Shown here: positions 24,855 through 33,347 of the stretch, one piece after another
How positions within the stretch are numbered: the stretch's first letter is position 1
Layout: every line of letters begins with the position of its first letter
DNA from: Palsa-513 sp036510225
GTDB taxonomy: Bacteria; Actinomycetota; Thermoleophilia; Solirubrobacterales; Solirubrobacteraceae
DNA: 64,000 nucleotides
NCBI GenBank assembly: GCA_036510225.1
Contig: DATCEH010000029.1
Coordinates: 1-64,000 of the forward strand
Direction: 5' to 3'
Made by a program: the position numbers and the translations under genes
Notes under the pieces: model-generated
Database searches by the model: none
What the model was told of the DNA's origin: nothing
Seen by the model: only the letters and a program-made list of their open reading frames with translations

Positions 24855-25661
24855 TCACTCGACTTGAGCGCGACCGGGTATGTTAGCAACTGCCGAGTCG
24901 CCGTCGTCGGCGCCGTGCCACGGCGTCAGGATTCTCGGCCCGGCTGCGGTGATCGCGACCGTGAACTCGAAGTGCGCGGCGAGCGAGCCGTCCTGCGAGT
25001 AGATCGCCCACCCATCGTCGGCGACGCGGACCCCATGCCGGCCGGCCGTGGTCATCGGCTCGATCGCCAGGACCATCCCCTCCTCCAGCCGCGGACCCTT
25101 CCCGGCGTGCCCGTAGTTTGGAATCTGCGGGTCCTCGTGCATGTCCCGGCCGATCCCGTGTCCGACCAGCGAGCGGACGATCGACAGGCCGTCGGCCTCG
25201 ACGCACCGCTGGACGGCGTTCGAGACATCGCCCAGCCGGTTGCCGACGACGCACTGGTCGACTGCCGCGAACAGCGACCGCTCGGTGGTCGCGAGGAGCT
25301 TCGATGCGACCGCGGAGACCGGCCCGACGGCGAACGTCCGAGCTGCGTCGGCGACCCATCCGTCAAGGGTCACGCCGACATCGATCGAGATCACGTCGCC
25401 CCGCCCGAGCGCGTACGGTCCCGGGATCCCGTGGACGACCATCGAGTTCGGCGACGCGCAGATCGATCCAGGGAACCCCCGGTAGCCCTTGAACGCCGGC
25501 TTGGCCCCGCGCGAGCGAATGAACTTCTCGGCCGCCCTGTCGAGCTCCCCGGTCGTGACGCCCGGACGAATCTTTCGCTCGACGAGGTCCAGCGTCCGGA
25601 CGAGGATCTCCCCGGCCGCGGCCATCTTGTCGATCTGCTCTGGCGTCTTCTTGATGATCAT
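24855..25661 (-). CDS. map: Methionine aminopeptidase type I
   Basis: A 268-aa enzyme that removes the initiator methionine from nascent proteins. Metal-site motifs are SIDVGVTLDGWVADAARTF (two aspartates), VGHGIGRDMHEDPQIPNYG (histidine), VLAIEPMTT and HFEFTVAI (glutamates). Preceded by NSMVVHGIPG with the substrate-contacting histidine. ATG at 25661 gives the normal MIIKKTPEQIDKM start; the upstream open frame lies inside adk. The start is 40 bases after the adk stop. Confidence 0.97.
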   Translation of the reverse strand: MIIKKTPEQIDKMAAAGEILVRTLDLVERKIRPGVTTGELDRAAEKFIRSRGAKPAFKGYRGFPGSICASPNSMVVHGIPGPYALGRGDVISIDVGVTLDGWVADAARTFAVGPVSAVASKLLATTERSLFAAVDQCVVGNRLGDVSNAVQRCVEADGLSIVRSLVGHGIGRDMHEDPQIPNYGHAGKGPRLEEGMVLAIEPMTTAGRHGVRVADDGWAIYSQDGSLAAHFEFTVAITAAGPRILTPWHGADDGDSAVANIPGRAQVE

Positions 25662-25701
25662 GCCGGCCGGCCTCCTCGGCGCGAGCCCGCTCGCCCCGGA
25701 G

Positions 25702-26376
25702 CTACAGCTGCTCCTCGAGGCGCAGCGTCGCGAGCGTTGCGCGGATGTGGTCGTGGACCTCGGCCGGGCCGCGCGTCCCATCCACGCGGCGGAGCAGGCC
25801 ACGCTCCTCGTAGTAGTCGATCAGCGGCGCGGTCTGCCGGCGGTAGACCTCCAGCCGGCGTCGGACCGTGGCCTCGGAGTCGTCGTCGCGCTGGATCAGC
25901 TCGGACCCGTCGATGTCGCAGCGTCCGGCGTGCTTGGGCGGATCGAACTCGACGTGATAGACACGTCCCGTCTTGCGGCTGACCCGCCGGCCGGAGATCC
26001 GCCGGACCGCCTCGTCGTCGGGGACCTCGATCACGAGCGCCGCCGTCAGCCGGCGATCGAGCTTGTCGAGCTCGTGCGCCAGGGCATCGGCCTGCTCGAT
26101 CGTCCGCGGGAAGCCGTCCAGCAGGAAACCGTCGCGGGCGTCGTCGTCCTGCAGCCGCTCGAGGATCACGCCGATGATGACGTCATCGGGGACCAGGTCT
26201 CCGGCGTCCATGAACTTCTTCGCCGTCTCGCCCAGCGGCGTCCCGTCGGCGACCGCCGCCCGCAGGATGTCGCCGGTCGAGATGTGCGGCAGGCGGAAGT
26301 CGTCCGTCAGGCGGTCGGCCTGCGTACCCTTGCCCGCACCCGGCGGGCCCAGCAGGATCAGATTCAGTTCGGACAC
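25702..26376 (-). CDS. adk: Adenylate kinase
   Basis: A 224-aa nucleotide kinase that interconverts ATP + AMP and 2 ADP. The P-loop GPPGAGKGTQ sits at about residues 9-18. It is followed by ISTGDILRAAV, DGFLLDGFPRT and a long-type LID region (SGRRVSRKTGRVYHVEFDPP) without the four-cysteine zinc site. GTG at 26376 gives the expected MSELNLILLGPPGAG-like start. Located between secY and map as in most actinobacteria. Confidence 0.97.
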   Translation of the reverse strand: MSELNLILLGPPGAGKGTQADRLTDDFRLPHISTGDILRAAVADGTPLGETAKKFMDAGDLVPDDVIIGVILERLQDDDARDGFLLDGFPRTIEQADALAHELDKLDRRLTAALVIEVPDDEAVRRISGRRVSRKTGRVYHVEFDPPKHAGRCDIDGSELIQRDDDSEATVRRRLEVYRRQTAPLIDYYEERGLLRRVDGTRGPAEVHDHIRATLATLRLEEQL

Positions 26377-26503
26377 GGCTTGAAACTCTCCTCGAACTAC
26401 GTCAGGCGCGGCCACGTCAAGCCTATCGCTACGCGACCGCCCAAGACGGGAACGCGCCTCCGCCAGTCGGCCGACCCGGCCGACCACCGCCCCGGAGAAT
26501 TGA

Positions 26504-27775
26504 CTACGACTTGAGGAAGCCCTCATAGTTGCGCATCATCAGCTGTGCCTCGAGCTGTTTCATCGTGTCGAGTGCCACGCCGATCACGATCAGGACGGAC
26601 GTCCCGCCGAAGAAGAAGGTCGCGTGCGCCTGGGCGATCAGGATCGTCGGGAGAGCTGCCACGGCCGCGAGGTAGAGGGCTCCGGGGAACGTCAATCGAG
26701 CGAGGATCCGGTCGAGGAACTCGGCCGTCGGCCGACCGGGTCTGACCCCCGGGATGAAGCCGCCGTACTTCTTGAGGTTGTCGGCCTGGTCGACCGGATT
26801 GAACGTGACCGCGGTGTAGAAGTACGTGAAGAGGATGATGAAGATCGACTCGCCGAGCACGTAGTGCCAGCCGTTCGGCGTGAAGAAGTTCGAGATCCCC
26901 GTCGCCCACGGCGTGTTGATCAGCTGGCCGACCGTCGGCGGGAAGGCCATGATCGACGCGGCGAAGATCACCGGGATCACCCCGGCCATGTTGACCCGCA
27001 GCGGCAGGTAAGTCTGACCGCCCTGGGTCATCCGCCGTCCGATCACGCGCTTGGCGTACTGGACCGGGATCCGCCGCTGGCCCTCCTGGATGAAGACGAT
27101 CGACGCGACGACGGCCAGCACGATGAACGGCATCATCACCTTGAAGACCTGGTTGTCTGACGTCCACCACTCCTGGAGGCCGCCCGGCAGGCGGGAGACG
27201 ATCGACGCGAAGATCATCAGCGAGATGCCGTTGCCGATGCCCCGCTGGGTGATCAGCTCGCCCATCCACATCAGGAGGATCGTTCCCGCGGTCAGCGAGA
27301 CCACGATCAGGAAGACGTGCGGCAGATCGAAGGTCGTGATCACCGGCTCGCCGGAGGAGGCCGACAGCGACCGGAACAGGAAGACGTAGCCGATCGACTG
27401 GGCGAAGGCCAGACCGACCGTCAGGTACCGCGTGTACTGGGTGATCCGCGCCTGGCCGACCTCGCCCTCCTTGGAGAGCTTCTCCAGGGAAGGGACGACG
27501 ACCGTGAGCAGCTGGAGGATGATCGACGCCGTGATGTACGGCATGATCCCCAGCGCGAAGAGCGCGACCCGCGAGAGCGCGCCGCCGGAGAAGAGGTTCA
27601 GGAAGCTGAGGATGTTCGACCCGCCGAAGGCCGACAGGGCCTTGACGGCCTGGGTGTTGATCCCCGGCACCGGGATGTGCGTGCCCAGGCGGTAGAGCGC
27701 CAGGAGGAGCGCCGTGAAGCCGAGCTTCTTCCGGATGTCTTTGACCGTGAAGGCGCTGAGGATCGTGTTGAGCAT
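26504..27775 (-). CDS. secY: Preprotein translocase subunit SecY
   Basis: A 423-aa channel subunit with about ten membrane helices. Landmarks are LALYRLGTHIPVPGIN near the N-terminus, the plug region with SGGALSRVALFALGIMPYI, TASIILQLL, YFYTAVTFNP and the C-terminal FLKYGGFIPGVRPGRPT-type cytoplasmic loop for SecA and ribosome contact. ATG at 27775. Separated from rplO by about 190 bases that include a palindrome copy, so it may have its own promoter. Confidence 0.97.
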   Translation of the reverse strand: MLNTILSAFTVKDIRKKLGFTALLLALYRLGTHIPVPGINTQAVKALSAFGGSNILSFLNLFSGGALSRVALFALGIMPYITASIILQLLTVVVPSLEKLSKEGEVGQARITQYTRYLTVGLAFAQSIGYVFLFRSLSASSGEPVITTFDLPHVFLIVVSLTAGTILLMWMGELITQRGIGNGISLMIFASIVSRLPGGLQEWWTSDNQVFKVMMPFIVLAVVASIVFIQEGQRRIPVQYAKRVIGRRMTQGGQTYLPLRVNMAGVIPVIFAASIMAFPPTVGQLINTPWATGISNFFTPNGWHYVLGESIFIILFTYFYTAVTFNPVDQADNLKKYGGFIPGVRPGRPTAEFLDRILARLTFPGALYLAAVAALPTILIAQAHATFFFGGTSVLIVIGVALDTMKQLEAQLMMRNYEGFLKS

Positions 27776-27840
27776 CCGTCGATCTTAGTGGCTTGCCCGG
27801 GTCGGGCCGGGCAGGGCAGGGCTCGGGAGAATCATGCGTA

Positions 27841-27875
27841 CGAAAATAGTTGGTTGAGTCTGTCAGCCACTTTTC
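27841..27875. repeat. Degenerate copy of the dispersed palindrome
   Basis: GAAAATAGTTGG...CAGCCACTTTTC resembles the near-perfect palindromes at 42171-42205 and 55841-55874, with several arm mismatches. It lies between rplO and secY, 66 bases upstream of the secY start. Confidence 0.55.
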
Positions 27876-27969
27876 AACAAGGAGCCCACCGCAGTCCACG
27901 GGTTCCCGCGTCGCCGGCCGGCCCAACGGCGCGAGTCCGCCCCGGCCGGTCCGGGCCCGTAGGTCTCAA

Positions 27970-28497
27970 TCAGGACTCGACGATCGAGACGCTGCCGCCG
28001 GCAGCCTCGATCTGAGTCCGCGCGGCCGCGCTGAAGCCGTGGGCGTGGACGGTCAGCGACTTGTTCAGCTCGCCCTTGGCCAGAACCTTCACCGGGATGC
28101 CCTTACGCGTCCCGAGGCCGACCGCCACCATCGCCTCGACTGTGACGACCGCACCGGCCTCGAAGCGGGCCTCGAGATCGCCGATGTTGACCGGCTGGGT
28201 GTGCGTTCGAAACGGCTCGAACGGCATCGACATCTTCTTCGTCGGCCCGCGGAGCTTGCGCATCCGCATGTGGATCGGCATCTGGCCGCCCTCGAACCGT
28301 GCACGGTCCTTGGACCCGGCACGCGAGCCGGCGCCCTTCTGGCCGCGGCCTGACGTCTTGCCCGTTCCGGAGCCCTCACCACGACCGACCCGCTTGCGCG
28401 GACGGCGACTGCCCGGAGCCGGCTTGAGCGAGTGGAGCCCGATCCACTCGACCTTCTCCTCGGCGGGAGCCTTCGGCTTTGCCGGGGCCGGACTCAC
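27970..28497 (-). CDS. rplO: 50S ribosomal protein L15
   Basis: A 175-aa protein. The core begins at WIGLHSLKPAPGSRRPRKRV and continues with GKTSGRGQKGAGSRAG, FEGGQMPIHMRMRKLRGPTK and VLAKGELNKSLTVHAHGFS. About 20 extra residues (Pro/Ala/Lys) precede the core. GTG at 28497 overlaps the rpmD stop by four bases. Last gene of this tightly packed run. Confidence 0.97.
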   Translation of the reverse strand: MSPAPAKPKAPAEEKVEWIGLHSLKPAPGSRRPRKRVGRGEGSGTGKTSGRGQKGAGSRAGSKDRARFEGGQMPIHMRMRKLRGPTKKMSMPFEPFRTHTQPVNIGDLEARFEAGAVVTVEAMVAVGLGTRKGIPVKVLAKGELNKSLTVHAHGFSAAARTQIEAAGGSVSIVES

Positions 28498-28679
28498 GAC
28501 TTGTCCTCCTCGACGGTCACGAGGTGACGAACCGCGTGGAGCATGCCTCGCGCCTGCGGCGTGTCGACCACGGGTACGCGGTGGCCGATCCGGCGGAGCC
28601 CGAGCGACCGGAGCGTGTCGAGCTGGCGCTTGTTCGCGCCGTTGCGCGACTTGTGCTGGGTGACGTGGAACGTGCTCAT
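28494..28679 (-). CDS. rpmD: 50S ribosomal protein L30
   Basis: A 61-aa protein: FHVTQHKSRNGANKRQLDTL, RSLGLRRIGHRVPVVDTPQA and RGMLHAVRHLV. Normal length; overlaps both neighbours by four bases. Confidence 0.97.
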   Translation of the reverse strand: MSTFHVTQHKSRNGANKRQLDTLRSLGLRRIGHRVPVVDTPQARGMLHAVRHLVTVEEDKS

Positions 28680-29293
28680 GAGCTGACGGCCTCGGCCGGC
28701 GGAGCCTCGCCGGCCGGCGAGTCGCCGGCGGCTTGAGACGCTGCGGCTGCGGCGAGCTCGGCCCGCTCGATGCGCTTGTCGGTGAGGCCGAGGACCTGGG
28801 CGATGCTGAGACCGCGCAGTTCGGCGACCTCCTCGGGTGTCCGCAGACCCCGGAGACCCTCGACCGTGGCCTTGACCAGGTTGATCGGGTTCTGCGAGCC
28901 GAGGCTCTTGGAGAGGATGTCGTGGATCCCGGCGAGCTCGAGCACTGCCCGGACGCCGCCGCCCGCGATCACGCCGGTACCGGGCGATGCCGGCTTCATG
29001 AAGACTCGGCCGGCCCCGAAGATGCCGGTCGTCTGGTGGGTGATCGTCGATCCGTGCTTCGGAACCTTGAAGAGGCTCTTCTTGGCCTGCTCGACGCCCT
29101 TCTGGATCGCCAGGGGGACCTCGTTGGCCTTGCCGTAGCCGACGCCGACGACTTCCTTCTCGTCACCGACGACGACCAGGGCGGTGAATGAGAACCGTCG
29201 GCCGCCCTTGACGACCTTGGCGACACGGTTGATCTCGACGACGCGCTCCTGGAGGTCCAGGCCGGCCGGGCTGACTGTTCTGTCTATGCGCAT
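28676..29293 (-). CDS. rpsE: 30S ribosomal protein S5
   Basis: A 205-aa protein: VVEINRVAKVVKGGRRFSFT, VGVGYGKANEVPLAIQKGVE, FMKPASPGTGVIAGGGVRAV and the C-terminal NPINLVKATVEGLRGL. An Ala/Pro/Glu-rich tail of about 25 residues (AAAAASQAAGDSPAGEA) follows the core, a common actinobacterial trait. It starts 25 bases after rplR. Confidence 0.98.
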   Translation of the reverse strand: MRIDRTVSPAGLDLQERVVEINRVAKVVKGGRRFSFTALVVVGDEKEVVGVGYGKANEVPLAIQKGVEQAKKSLFKVPKHGSTITHQTTGIFGAGRVFMKPASPGTGVIAGGGVRAVLELAGIHDILSKSLGSQNPINLVKATVEGLRGLRTPEEVAELRGLSIAQVLGLTDKRIERAELAAAAASQAAGDSPAGEAPPAEAVSS

Positions 29294-29318
29294 GAGGCGG
29301 GAAGGCTAGCAGCGAAGC

Positions 29319-29672
29319 TCAGACCGTCAGGCCCGCTTCGCGCGCTCCCTCCGCGAGCGCCTTGACGTGGCCGTGGTACTGGTAGCCGCCGCGATCGAAC
29401 ACCGCGGCCGTGATCCCGGCCGCCTTGGCCCGCTCGGCGAGCAGCTCGCCGGCCCGCTTGGCGCTCGCGTCGCGAGGGAGCTTCCGCAGCTCGGCTTCGG
29501 TCCAGCTGACGGCTGCCAGCGTGTGCCCGGAGAGGTCGTCGACCAGCTGGGCCGAGATCCCCCGATTCGAGCGGAAGACCGAGATCCGGGGGCGCACGGC
29601 GCTCCCGGAGACCTTCGCGCGGACGCGACGCCGGCGCTTGAGGCGCCGGGCCTGGGTCGTGAGAACCGTCAT
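29319..29672 (-). CDS. rplR: 50S ribosomal protein L18
   Basis: A 117-aa 5S rRNA-binding protein: RRRVRAKVSGSAVRPRISVF, RSNRGISAQLVDDLSGHTLA and the C-terminal FDRGGYQYHGHVKALAEGAR. Normal length. ATG at 29672 overlaps the rplF stop by four bases. Confidence 0.98.
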   Translation of the reverse strand: MTVLTTQARRLKRRRRVRAKVSGSAVRPRISVFRSNRGISAQLVDDLSGHTLAAVSWTEAELRKLPRDASAKRAGELLAERAKAAGITAAVFDRGGYQYHGHVKALAEGAREAGLTV

Positions 29673-30202
29673 GCTCGCTTGCCTACCTTCCGTGCGACGT
29701 ACTCGCCCTCGTAGCGGATTCCCTTGCCCTTGTAGGGCTCCGGTGGGCGCTTCTTGCGGATCGTTGCGGCGACTTCGCCGACCTGCTGCTTGGAGATCCC
29801 CCGGATCACGATCCGCGTCGGCTGGGGCACCTCGAAGGCGATCCCGCTGGGCGCGGGCACCGACACCGGGTGCGAGTAGCCGAGCGCGAGCTCGAGATCC
29901 GATCCCTTGAGCACAGCCCTGTAGCCGACCCCCTGGATCTCCAGGCGCTTCTCGTAACCGGCGGTGACGCCGATCACCATGTTGGACACGAGTGTTCTGA
30001 CGAGGCCGTGGAGCGCGCGATGCTCGCTGCGATCGGTCGGCCGCGTGACGACCAGCTGGTCCTCCTCGCGAGACACGGTGATCTCCCGGGGGATGCGCTC
30101 GGAGAGCTCGCCCTTGGGGCCGTTGACCGTGACCAGGTTCGGCTCGATCGAGACCATCACACCCGCCGGCACGGGAATCGGTTGTCTACCGATGCGGGAC
30201 AT
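29669..30202 (-). CDS. rplF: 50S ribosomal protein L6
   Basis: A 177-aa protein: MSRIGRQPIPVPAGVMVSIE, VNGPKGELS, GYEKRLEIQGVGYRAVLKG and the C-terminal KRPPEPYKGKGIRYEGEYV. Two L6 domains, normal length, three bases after rpsH. Confidence 0.98.
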   Translation of the reverse strand: MSRIGRQPIPVPAGVMVSIEPNLVTVNGPKGELSERIPREITVSREEDQLVVTRPTDRSEHRALHGLVRTLVSNMVIGVTAGYEKRLEIQGVGYRAVLKGSDLELALGYSHPVSVPAPSGIAFEVPQPTRIVIRGISKQQVGEVAATIRKKRPPEPYKGKGIRYEGEYVARKVGKRA

Positions 30203-30205
30203 CGC

Positions 30206-30610
30206 TCACCAGACCTCGGCCACGACTTCGCCGCCGACGCCCGCGCTGCGAGCGTCGTGACCGGTCATGACACCGCTCGAGGTCGACACGATCGCCGTGC
30301 CCATCCCGCCGAGGACCTTCGGGATGTGCTTCGCGTCGACGTAGGTCCGCCGACCCGGCCTGGATACCCGCTTCAGGCCGGAGATCGCCGACCGGCGACC
30401 GGCGTCGTACTTCAGGCGGATCTCGAGGACCTCGCCCGGCGCGTCGGGGTTCGGGGCGATCGAGAACGCGTCGATGTAGCCCTGCTCCCGGAGGATGCGG
30501 GCCAGCTCGGCCTTCTGCTTGGAGCTCGGAATCAGCACGGTCTCGTGCGACGCGTGGATCGCGTTGCGGATGCGCGTGAGGAAATCGGCTATCGGGTCTG
30601 TCATTGACAT
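30206..30610 (-). CDS. rpsH: 30S ribosomal protein S8
   Basis: A 134-aa protein: DPIADFLTRIRNAIHASHET, LRVSRPGRRTYVD-type core and the C-terminal GGMGTAIVSTSSGVMTGHDA. Two nearby ATGs (30610 and 30604); the first has GGAG seven bases upstream. In many bacteria S8 represses the spc operon. Confidence 0.98.
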   Translation of the reverse strand: MSMTDPIADFLTRIRNAIHASHETVLIPSSKQKAELARILREQGYIDAFSIAPNPDAPGEVLEIRLKYDAGRRSAISGLKRVSRPGRRTYVDAKHIPKVLGGMGTAIVSTSSGVMTGHDARSAGVGGEVVAEVW

Positions 30611-30620
30611 TGCTTGGCTC

Positions 30621-30806
30621 CTACCAGGACGACTTCGTCATCCCCGGAATCTGCCCGTTGTGCGCCATGTCGCGCAGGCAGATCCGGCAGAGGCCGAACT
30701 TCTTGTAGACGGCGCGCGGCCGGCCGCACCGATGGCAGCGGCTGTAGGCCCGCGTCTTGAATTTTGCGGGTCGCGCCTGGCGAACACGCTGCGAGGTCTT
30801 GGCCAC
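30621..30806 (-). CDS. rpsN: 30S ribosomal protein S14, zinc type
   Basis: A 61-aa short form with CxxC knuckles in SRCHRCGRPRAVYKKFGLCR and the following ICLRDMAHNGQIPGMTKSSW. This is the zinc-dependent (Z) version. It directly abuts rplE, with no gap. Confidence 0.98.
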   Translation of the reverse strand: MAKTSQRVRQARPAKFKTRAYSRCHRCGRPRAVYKKFGLCRICLRDMAHNGQIPGMTKSSW

Positions 30807-31493
30807 TTAGTTCTCCTCCGTTGTTGCCGTTGCGTCCGCCGAGGCCTCGACGGCCTCCGGCGCGGCGTCCTGCGGCTCTGGATCTGCCGGCTTGCCGAGC
30901 GTCGCACCAGCCGCGCCACCCTGGTCGGCGCCCTCCCGGGCGAACGGCATGCCGAACGCGCTGAGCAGGGCGAAGGCCTCCTCGTCGGTCGCCGCGGTCG
31001 TCGTGATCGTGATGTCCATACCCCGGACCTGGTCGACCTCGTCGTAGTCGATCTCCGGGAAGATGATCTGCTCGCGTACACCCATCGAGTAGTTGCCCCG
31101 CCCGTCGAACGACTTCGCGTTGAGGCCGCGGAAGTCGCGGATCCGCGGAATCGCGATCGAGCAGAGACGATCGAGGAACTCGTAGCTGCGCTCCCTGCGC
31201 AGGGTCACCGAGATGCCGACGGGCATCCCCTCGCGCAGCTTGAACGCGGCGATCGACTTCCGGGCCCGGCGGATGTTCGGCTGCTGCCCGGCGATCGTCG
31301 ACAGTTGCTTGGTCGCCGCCTCGATGATCTTCGAGTCCTGGCGAGCGTCGATTCCCATGTTCAGGGTGATCTTCTGGATCTTCGGCGCCTGCATCGGCGA
31401 CGAGTAGCCGAACCGCTCGATCAATGCCGGGCGGATCTCCTCCTCGTAGCGGGTCTTCAGGCGGGCGGTGGTCTGTGCTTGGAGTTGTGCCAT
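30807..31493 (-). CDS. rplE: 50S ribosomal protein L5 with C-terminal extension
   Basis: A 228-aa protein; L5 is usually about 180. The core is normal: APKIQKITLNMGIDARQDSK, RRARKSIAAFKLREGMPVGI, RDFRGLNAKSFDGRGNYSMG and VRGMDITITTTAATDEEAFA. After AFGMPFARE about 45 residues of Ala/Glu/Asp/Pro/Thr-rich sequence follow (PADPEPQDAAPEAVEASADA). The stop directly abuts the rpsN start, so the tail is genuinely in frame. L5 binds 5S rRNA and touches P-site tRNA; the tail should be disordered and acidic. Start overlaps the rplX stop by one base. Confidence 0.97.
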   Translation of the reverse strand: MAQLQAQTTARLKTRYEEEIRPALIERFGYSSPMQAPKIQKITLNMGIDARQDSKIIEAATKQLSTIAGQQPNIRRARKSIAAFKLREGMPVGISVTLRRERSYEFLDRLCSIAIPRIRDFRGLNAKSFDGRGNYSMGVREQIIFPEIDYDEVDQVRGMDITITTTAATDEEAFALLSAFGMPFAREGADQGGAAGATLGKPADPEPQDAAPEAVEASADATATTEEN

Positions 31494-31819
31494 CAGTCGA
31501 TCCTGGTATTCGAGCGGCGGGCGACCCGGAAGCGCTGGCCGTCTTCCCGGACCACGCCGATCCGGGTGGGCTTGTGGTCCTTCGGGTCGATCAGCGCGAC
31601 GTTCGACACGTGGATCGGACCCTCCCGCTCGATCACGCCACCGGCCGATTCCGGACGCTGGGCGTCGAGCACCTGGCGGGGCCGCTCGTGGCGCTTGAGC
31701 ATGTTGAGGCCTTCGACGAAGACCCGGTCCTTCGGACGGTCGACGCGCAGTACGCGGCCCGTCTTCCCGCGATCCTTGCCGCCGATCACGACCACCTCGT
31801 CACCGCTGCGGATCTTCAC
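31493..31819 (-). CDS. rplX: 50S ribosomal protein L24
   Basis: A 108-aa protein with the KOW motif in IRSGDEVVVIGGKDRGKTGR, then NMLKRHERPRQ and GGVIEREGPIHVSNVALIDP. Normal length; overlaps rplN by one base. Confidence 0.98.
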   Translation of the reverse strand: MKIRSGDEVVVIGGKDRGKTGRVLRVDRPKDRVFVEGLNMLKRHERPRQVLDAQRPESAGGVIEREGPIHVSNVALIDPKDHKPTRIGVVREDGQRFRVARRSNTRID

Positions 31820-32187
31820 TAGAGCACCTCCGGTGCGAGCGAGACGATCTTCATGAAGTTCCGGTCCCGCAGCTCCCGGGCGACCGGCCCGAAGATCCGC
31901 GTGCCACGCGGGTTGCGGGCGTCGTCGATGATCACCGCGGCGTTCTCGTCGAACGCGATGTACGTGCCGTCGTCACGGCCGAAGGACTTCTTCGTCCGGA
32001 CGACGACCGCCGTGACGACCTCGCCCTTCTTGACGGTGCCCTGCGGCGTCGCCTGCTTGACGGTCGCCGTGATGATGTCACCGACGTGGGCGTAGCGCCG
32101 CCGGGATCCGCCCTTCACGCGAATGCAGAGGATCTCCCTGGCGCCGGTGTTGTCGGCCACCTTGAGTCGGGTCTCGTTCTGGATCAC
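31819..32187 (-). CDS. rplN: 50S ribosomal protein L14
   Basis: A 122-aa protein: MIQNETRLKVADNTGAREIL, YAHVGDIITATVKQATP, DGTYIAFDENAAVIID and RGTRIFGPVARELRDRNFMK. Exactly the standard length. Overlaps the rpsQ stop by four bases. Confidence 0.99.
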   Translation of the reverse strand: MIQNETRLKVADNTGAREILCIRVKGGSRRRYAHVGDIITATVKQATPQGTVKKGEVVTAVVVRTKKSFGRDDGTYIAFDENAAVIIDDARNPRGTRIFGPVARELRDRNFMKIVSLAPEVL

Positions 32188-32708
32188 TTGGCACGCTCCA
32201 GGACATCGGTCAGCCGCCAGCGCTTGGTCGCCGACAGCGGGCGGGTCTCGACGACCCGTACGAGGTCGCCGGCGTGGGCGTCGTCATGCTCGTCGTGGGC
32301 GTGCAGCGTCTTCGAGCTGCGGACGATCTTCTGGTACCGGCGATGCCGGCGGCTCGTGTCGATCCGCACGGTGATCGTCTTCGACGCCTTGTCGGAGACG
32401 ACGATCCCCTGGCGGACCTTCGGCGCGCCGGGGACGACCGCCTCGACGACGGGCGTGGCCTCGCGGGTCTGCGTCTTGGCCTTCGCCCGCGCCTTCGCCC
32501 GACCGGCGCTCCGCTCGCGGGCCTTCGCCCGGCGAATCGCGTCCCGTTCGGCCTGGCGCTCCTCGGGAGTCCGGGGGGCCTTCGGCCCGTCGCCGCGCAG
32601 CGCCCGCTTGCGCCGGCGTCGCTCCTTCGGCGCAAGTACCTCGAGCGGGGCGGCCGGAGCCGCCGTCTCGGTCGCGGACGTTCCGTCCGGTGTCTGTTCG
32701 TCAGCCAT
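32184..32708 (-). CDS. rpsQ: 30S ribosomal protein S17 with long basic N-terminal extension
   Basis: A 174-aa protein, about twice the usual length. The S17 core starts near residue 97 (VRQGIVVSDKASKTITVRID) and ends RPLSATKRWRLTDVLERA. The first 95 residues are low-complexity: an acidic start (MADEQTPDGTSATETAAPAA), then Arg/Lys-rich stretches (PKERRRRKRALRGDGPKA; RRAKARERSAGRAKARAKAK). ATG at 32708 lies only five bases after the rpmC stop, so there is no room for a separate untranslated leader and the extension is probably made. S17 is a primary 16S rRNA binder. Similar extensions are known in some actinobacteria, but this one is long. Confidence 0.95.
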   Translation of the reverse strand: MADEQTPDGTSATETAAPAAPLEVLAPKERRRRKRALRGDGPKAPRTPEERQAERDAIRRAKARERSAGRAKARAKAKTQTREATPVVEAVVPGAPKVRQGIVVSDKASKTITVRIDTSRRHRRYQKIVRSSKTLHAHDEHDDAHAGDLVRVVETRPLSATKRWRLTDVLERAK

Positions 32709-32713
32709 ATCTC

Positions 32714-32932
32714 TCAGTTCTCCCGGACCGTGCGCTCGACGTCCACGCCGCGCTGACGCGCGATCGTCAGCGCACGGGCCAGCTCACGCTTGGCGGCAGG
32801 CAGCCCGGCCGTGCTCTCGAGCTCGCCGGTGGCGTGCTGGAAGCGCAGTCCGAACAGGTCCTTGCGGACGGTTGCGACGTGGGCGACCAGTTCTTCGTCG
32901 CTCATGTCCCGAATCTCCTTCGCCTGGGGCAT
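32714..32932 (-). CDS. rpmC: 50S ribosomal protein L29
   Basis: A 72-aa protein: MPQAKEIRDMSDEELVAHVA, RKDLFGLRFQHATGELESTA and AKRELARALTIARQRG. I chose ATG at 32932, four bases after the rplP stop, over an ATG at 32947 that lies inside rplP. Sits at the nascent-chain exit in the family. Confidence 0.96.
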   Translation of the reverse strand: MPQAKEIRDMSDEELVAHVATVRKDLFGLRFQHATGELESTAGLPAAKRELARALTIARQRGVDVERTVREN

Positions 32933-32936
32933 CTCG

Positions 32937-33347
32937 CTAGTCCTCACGCACGACGAATTTGGTCTTTACAGGAAGCTTGTGGCCGGCCAGGCGCAGCGCC
33001 TCACGGGCGAGCGGCTCGGGTACGCCGGACAGCTCGAACATCACGCGGCCCGGCTTGACCACGGCGACCCATCCCTCGGGGGAGCCCTTGCCCGAGCCCA
33101 TGCGGGTCTCGGCCGGCTTCTTGGTCACCGGCTTGTCCGGAAAGACGTTGATCCAGACCTTCCCGCCACGCTTGATCTTCCGGGTCATCGCGATCCGAGC
33201 CGCCTCGATCTGCCGGTTGGTCAGCCAGCCGCACTCGACGGTCTTCAGACCGTACTCGCCGAACTGGACCTTGACCTGGCCGCGGGACAGACCGGCACGA
33301 CGCCCGCGGTGCTGCTTGCGGCGCTTGACGCGCTTGGGAGCCAGCAT
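32937..33347 (-). CDS. rplP: 50S ribosomal protein L16
   Basis: A 136-aa protein: MLAPKRVKRRKQHRGRRAGL, FGEYGLKTVECGWLTNRQIE, RGGKVWINVFPDKPVTKKPA and MGSGKGSPEGWVAVVKPGRV. Standard length; overlaps rpsC by one base. Confidence 0.99.
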   Translation of the reverse strand: MLAPKRVKRRKQHRGRRAGLSRGQVKVQFGEYGLKTVECGWLTNRQIEAARIAMTRKIKRGGKVWINVFPDKPVTKKPAETRMGSGKGSPEGWVAVVKPGRVMFELSGVPEPLAREALRLAGHKLPVKTKFVVRED

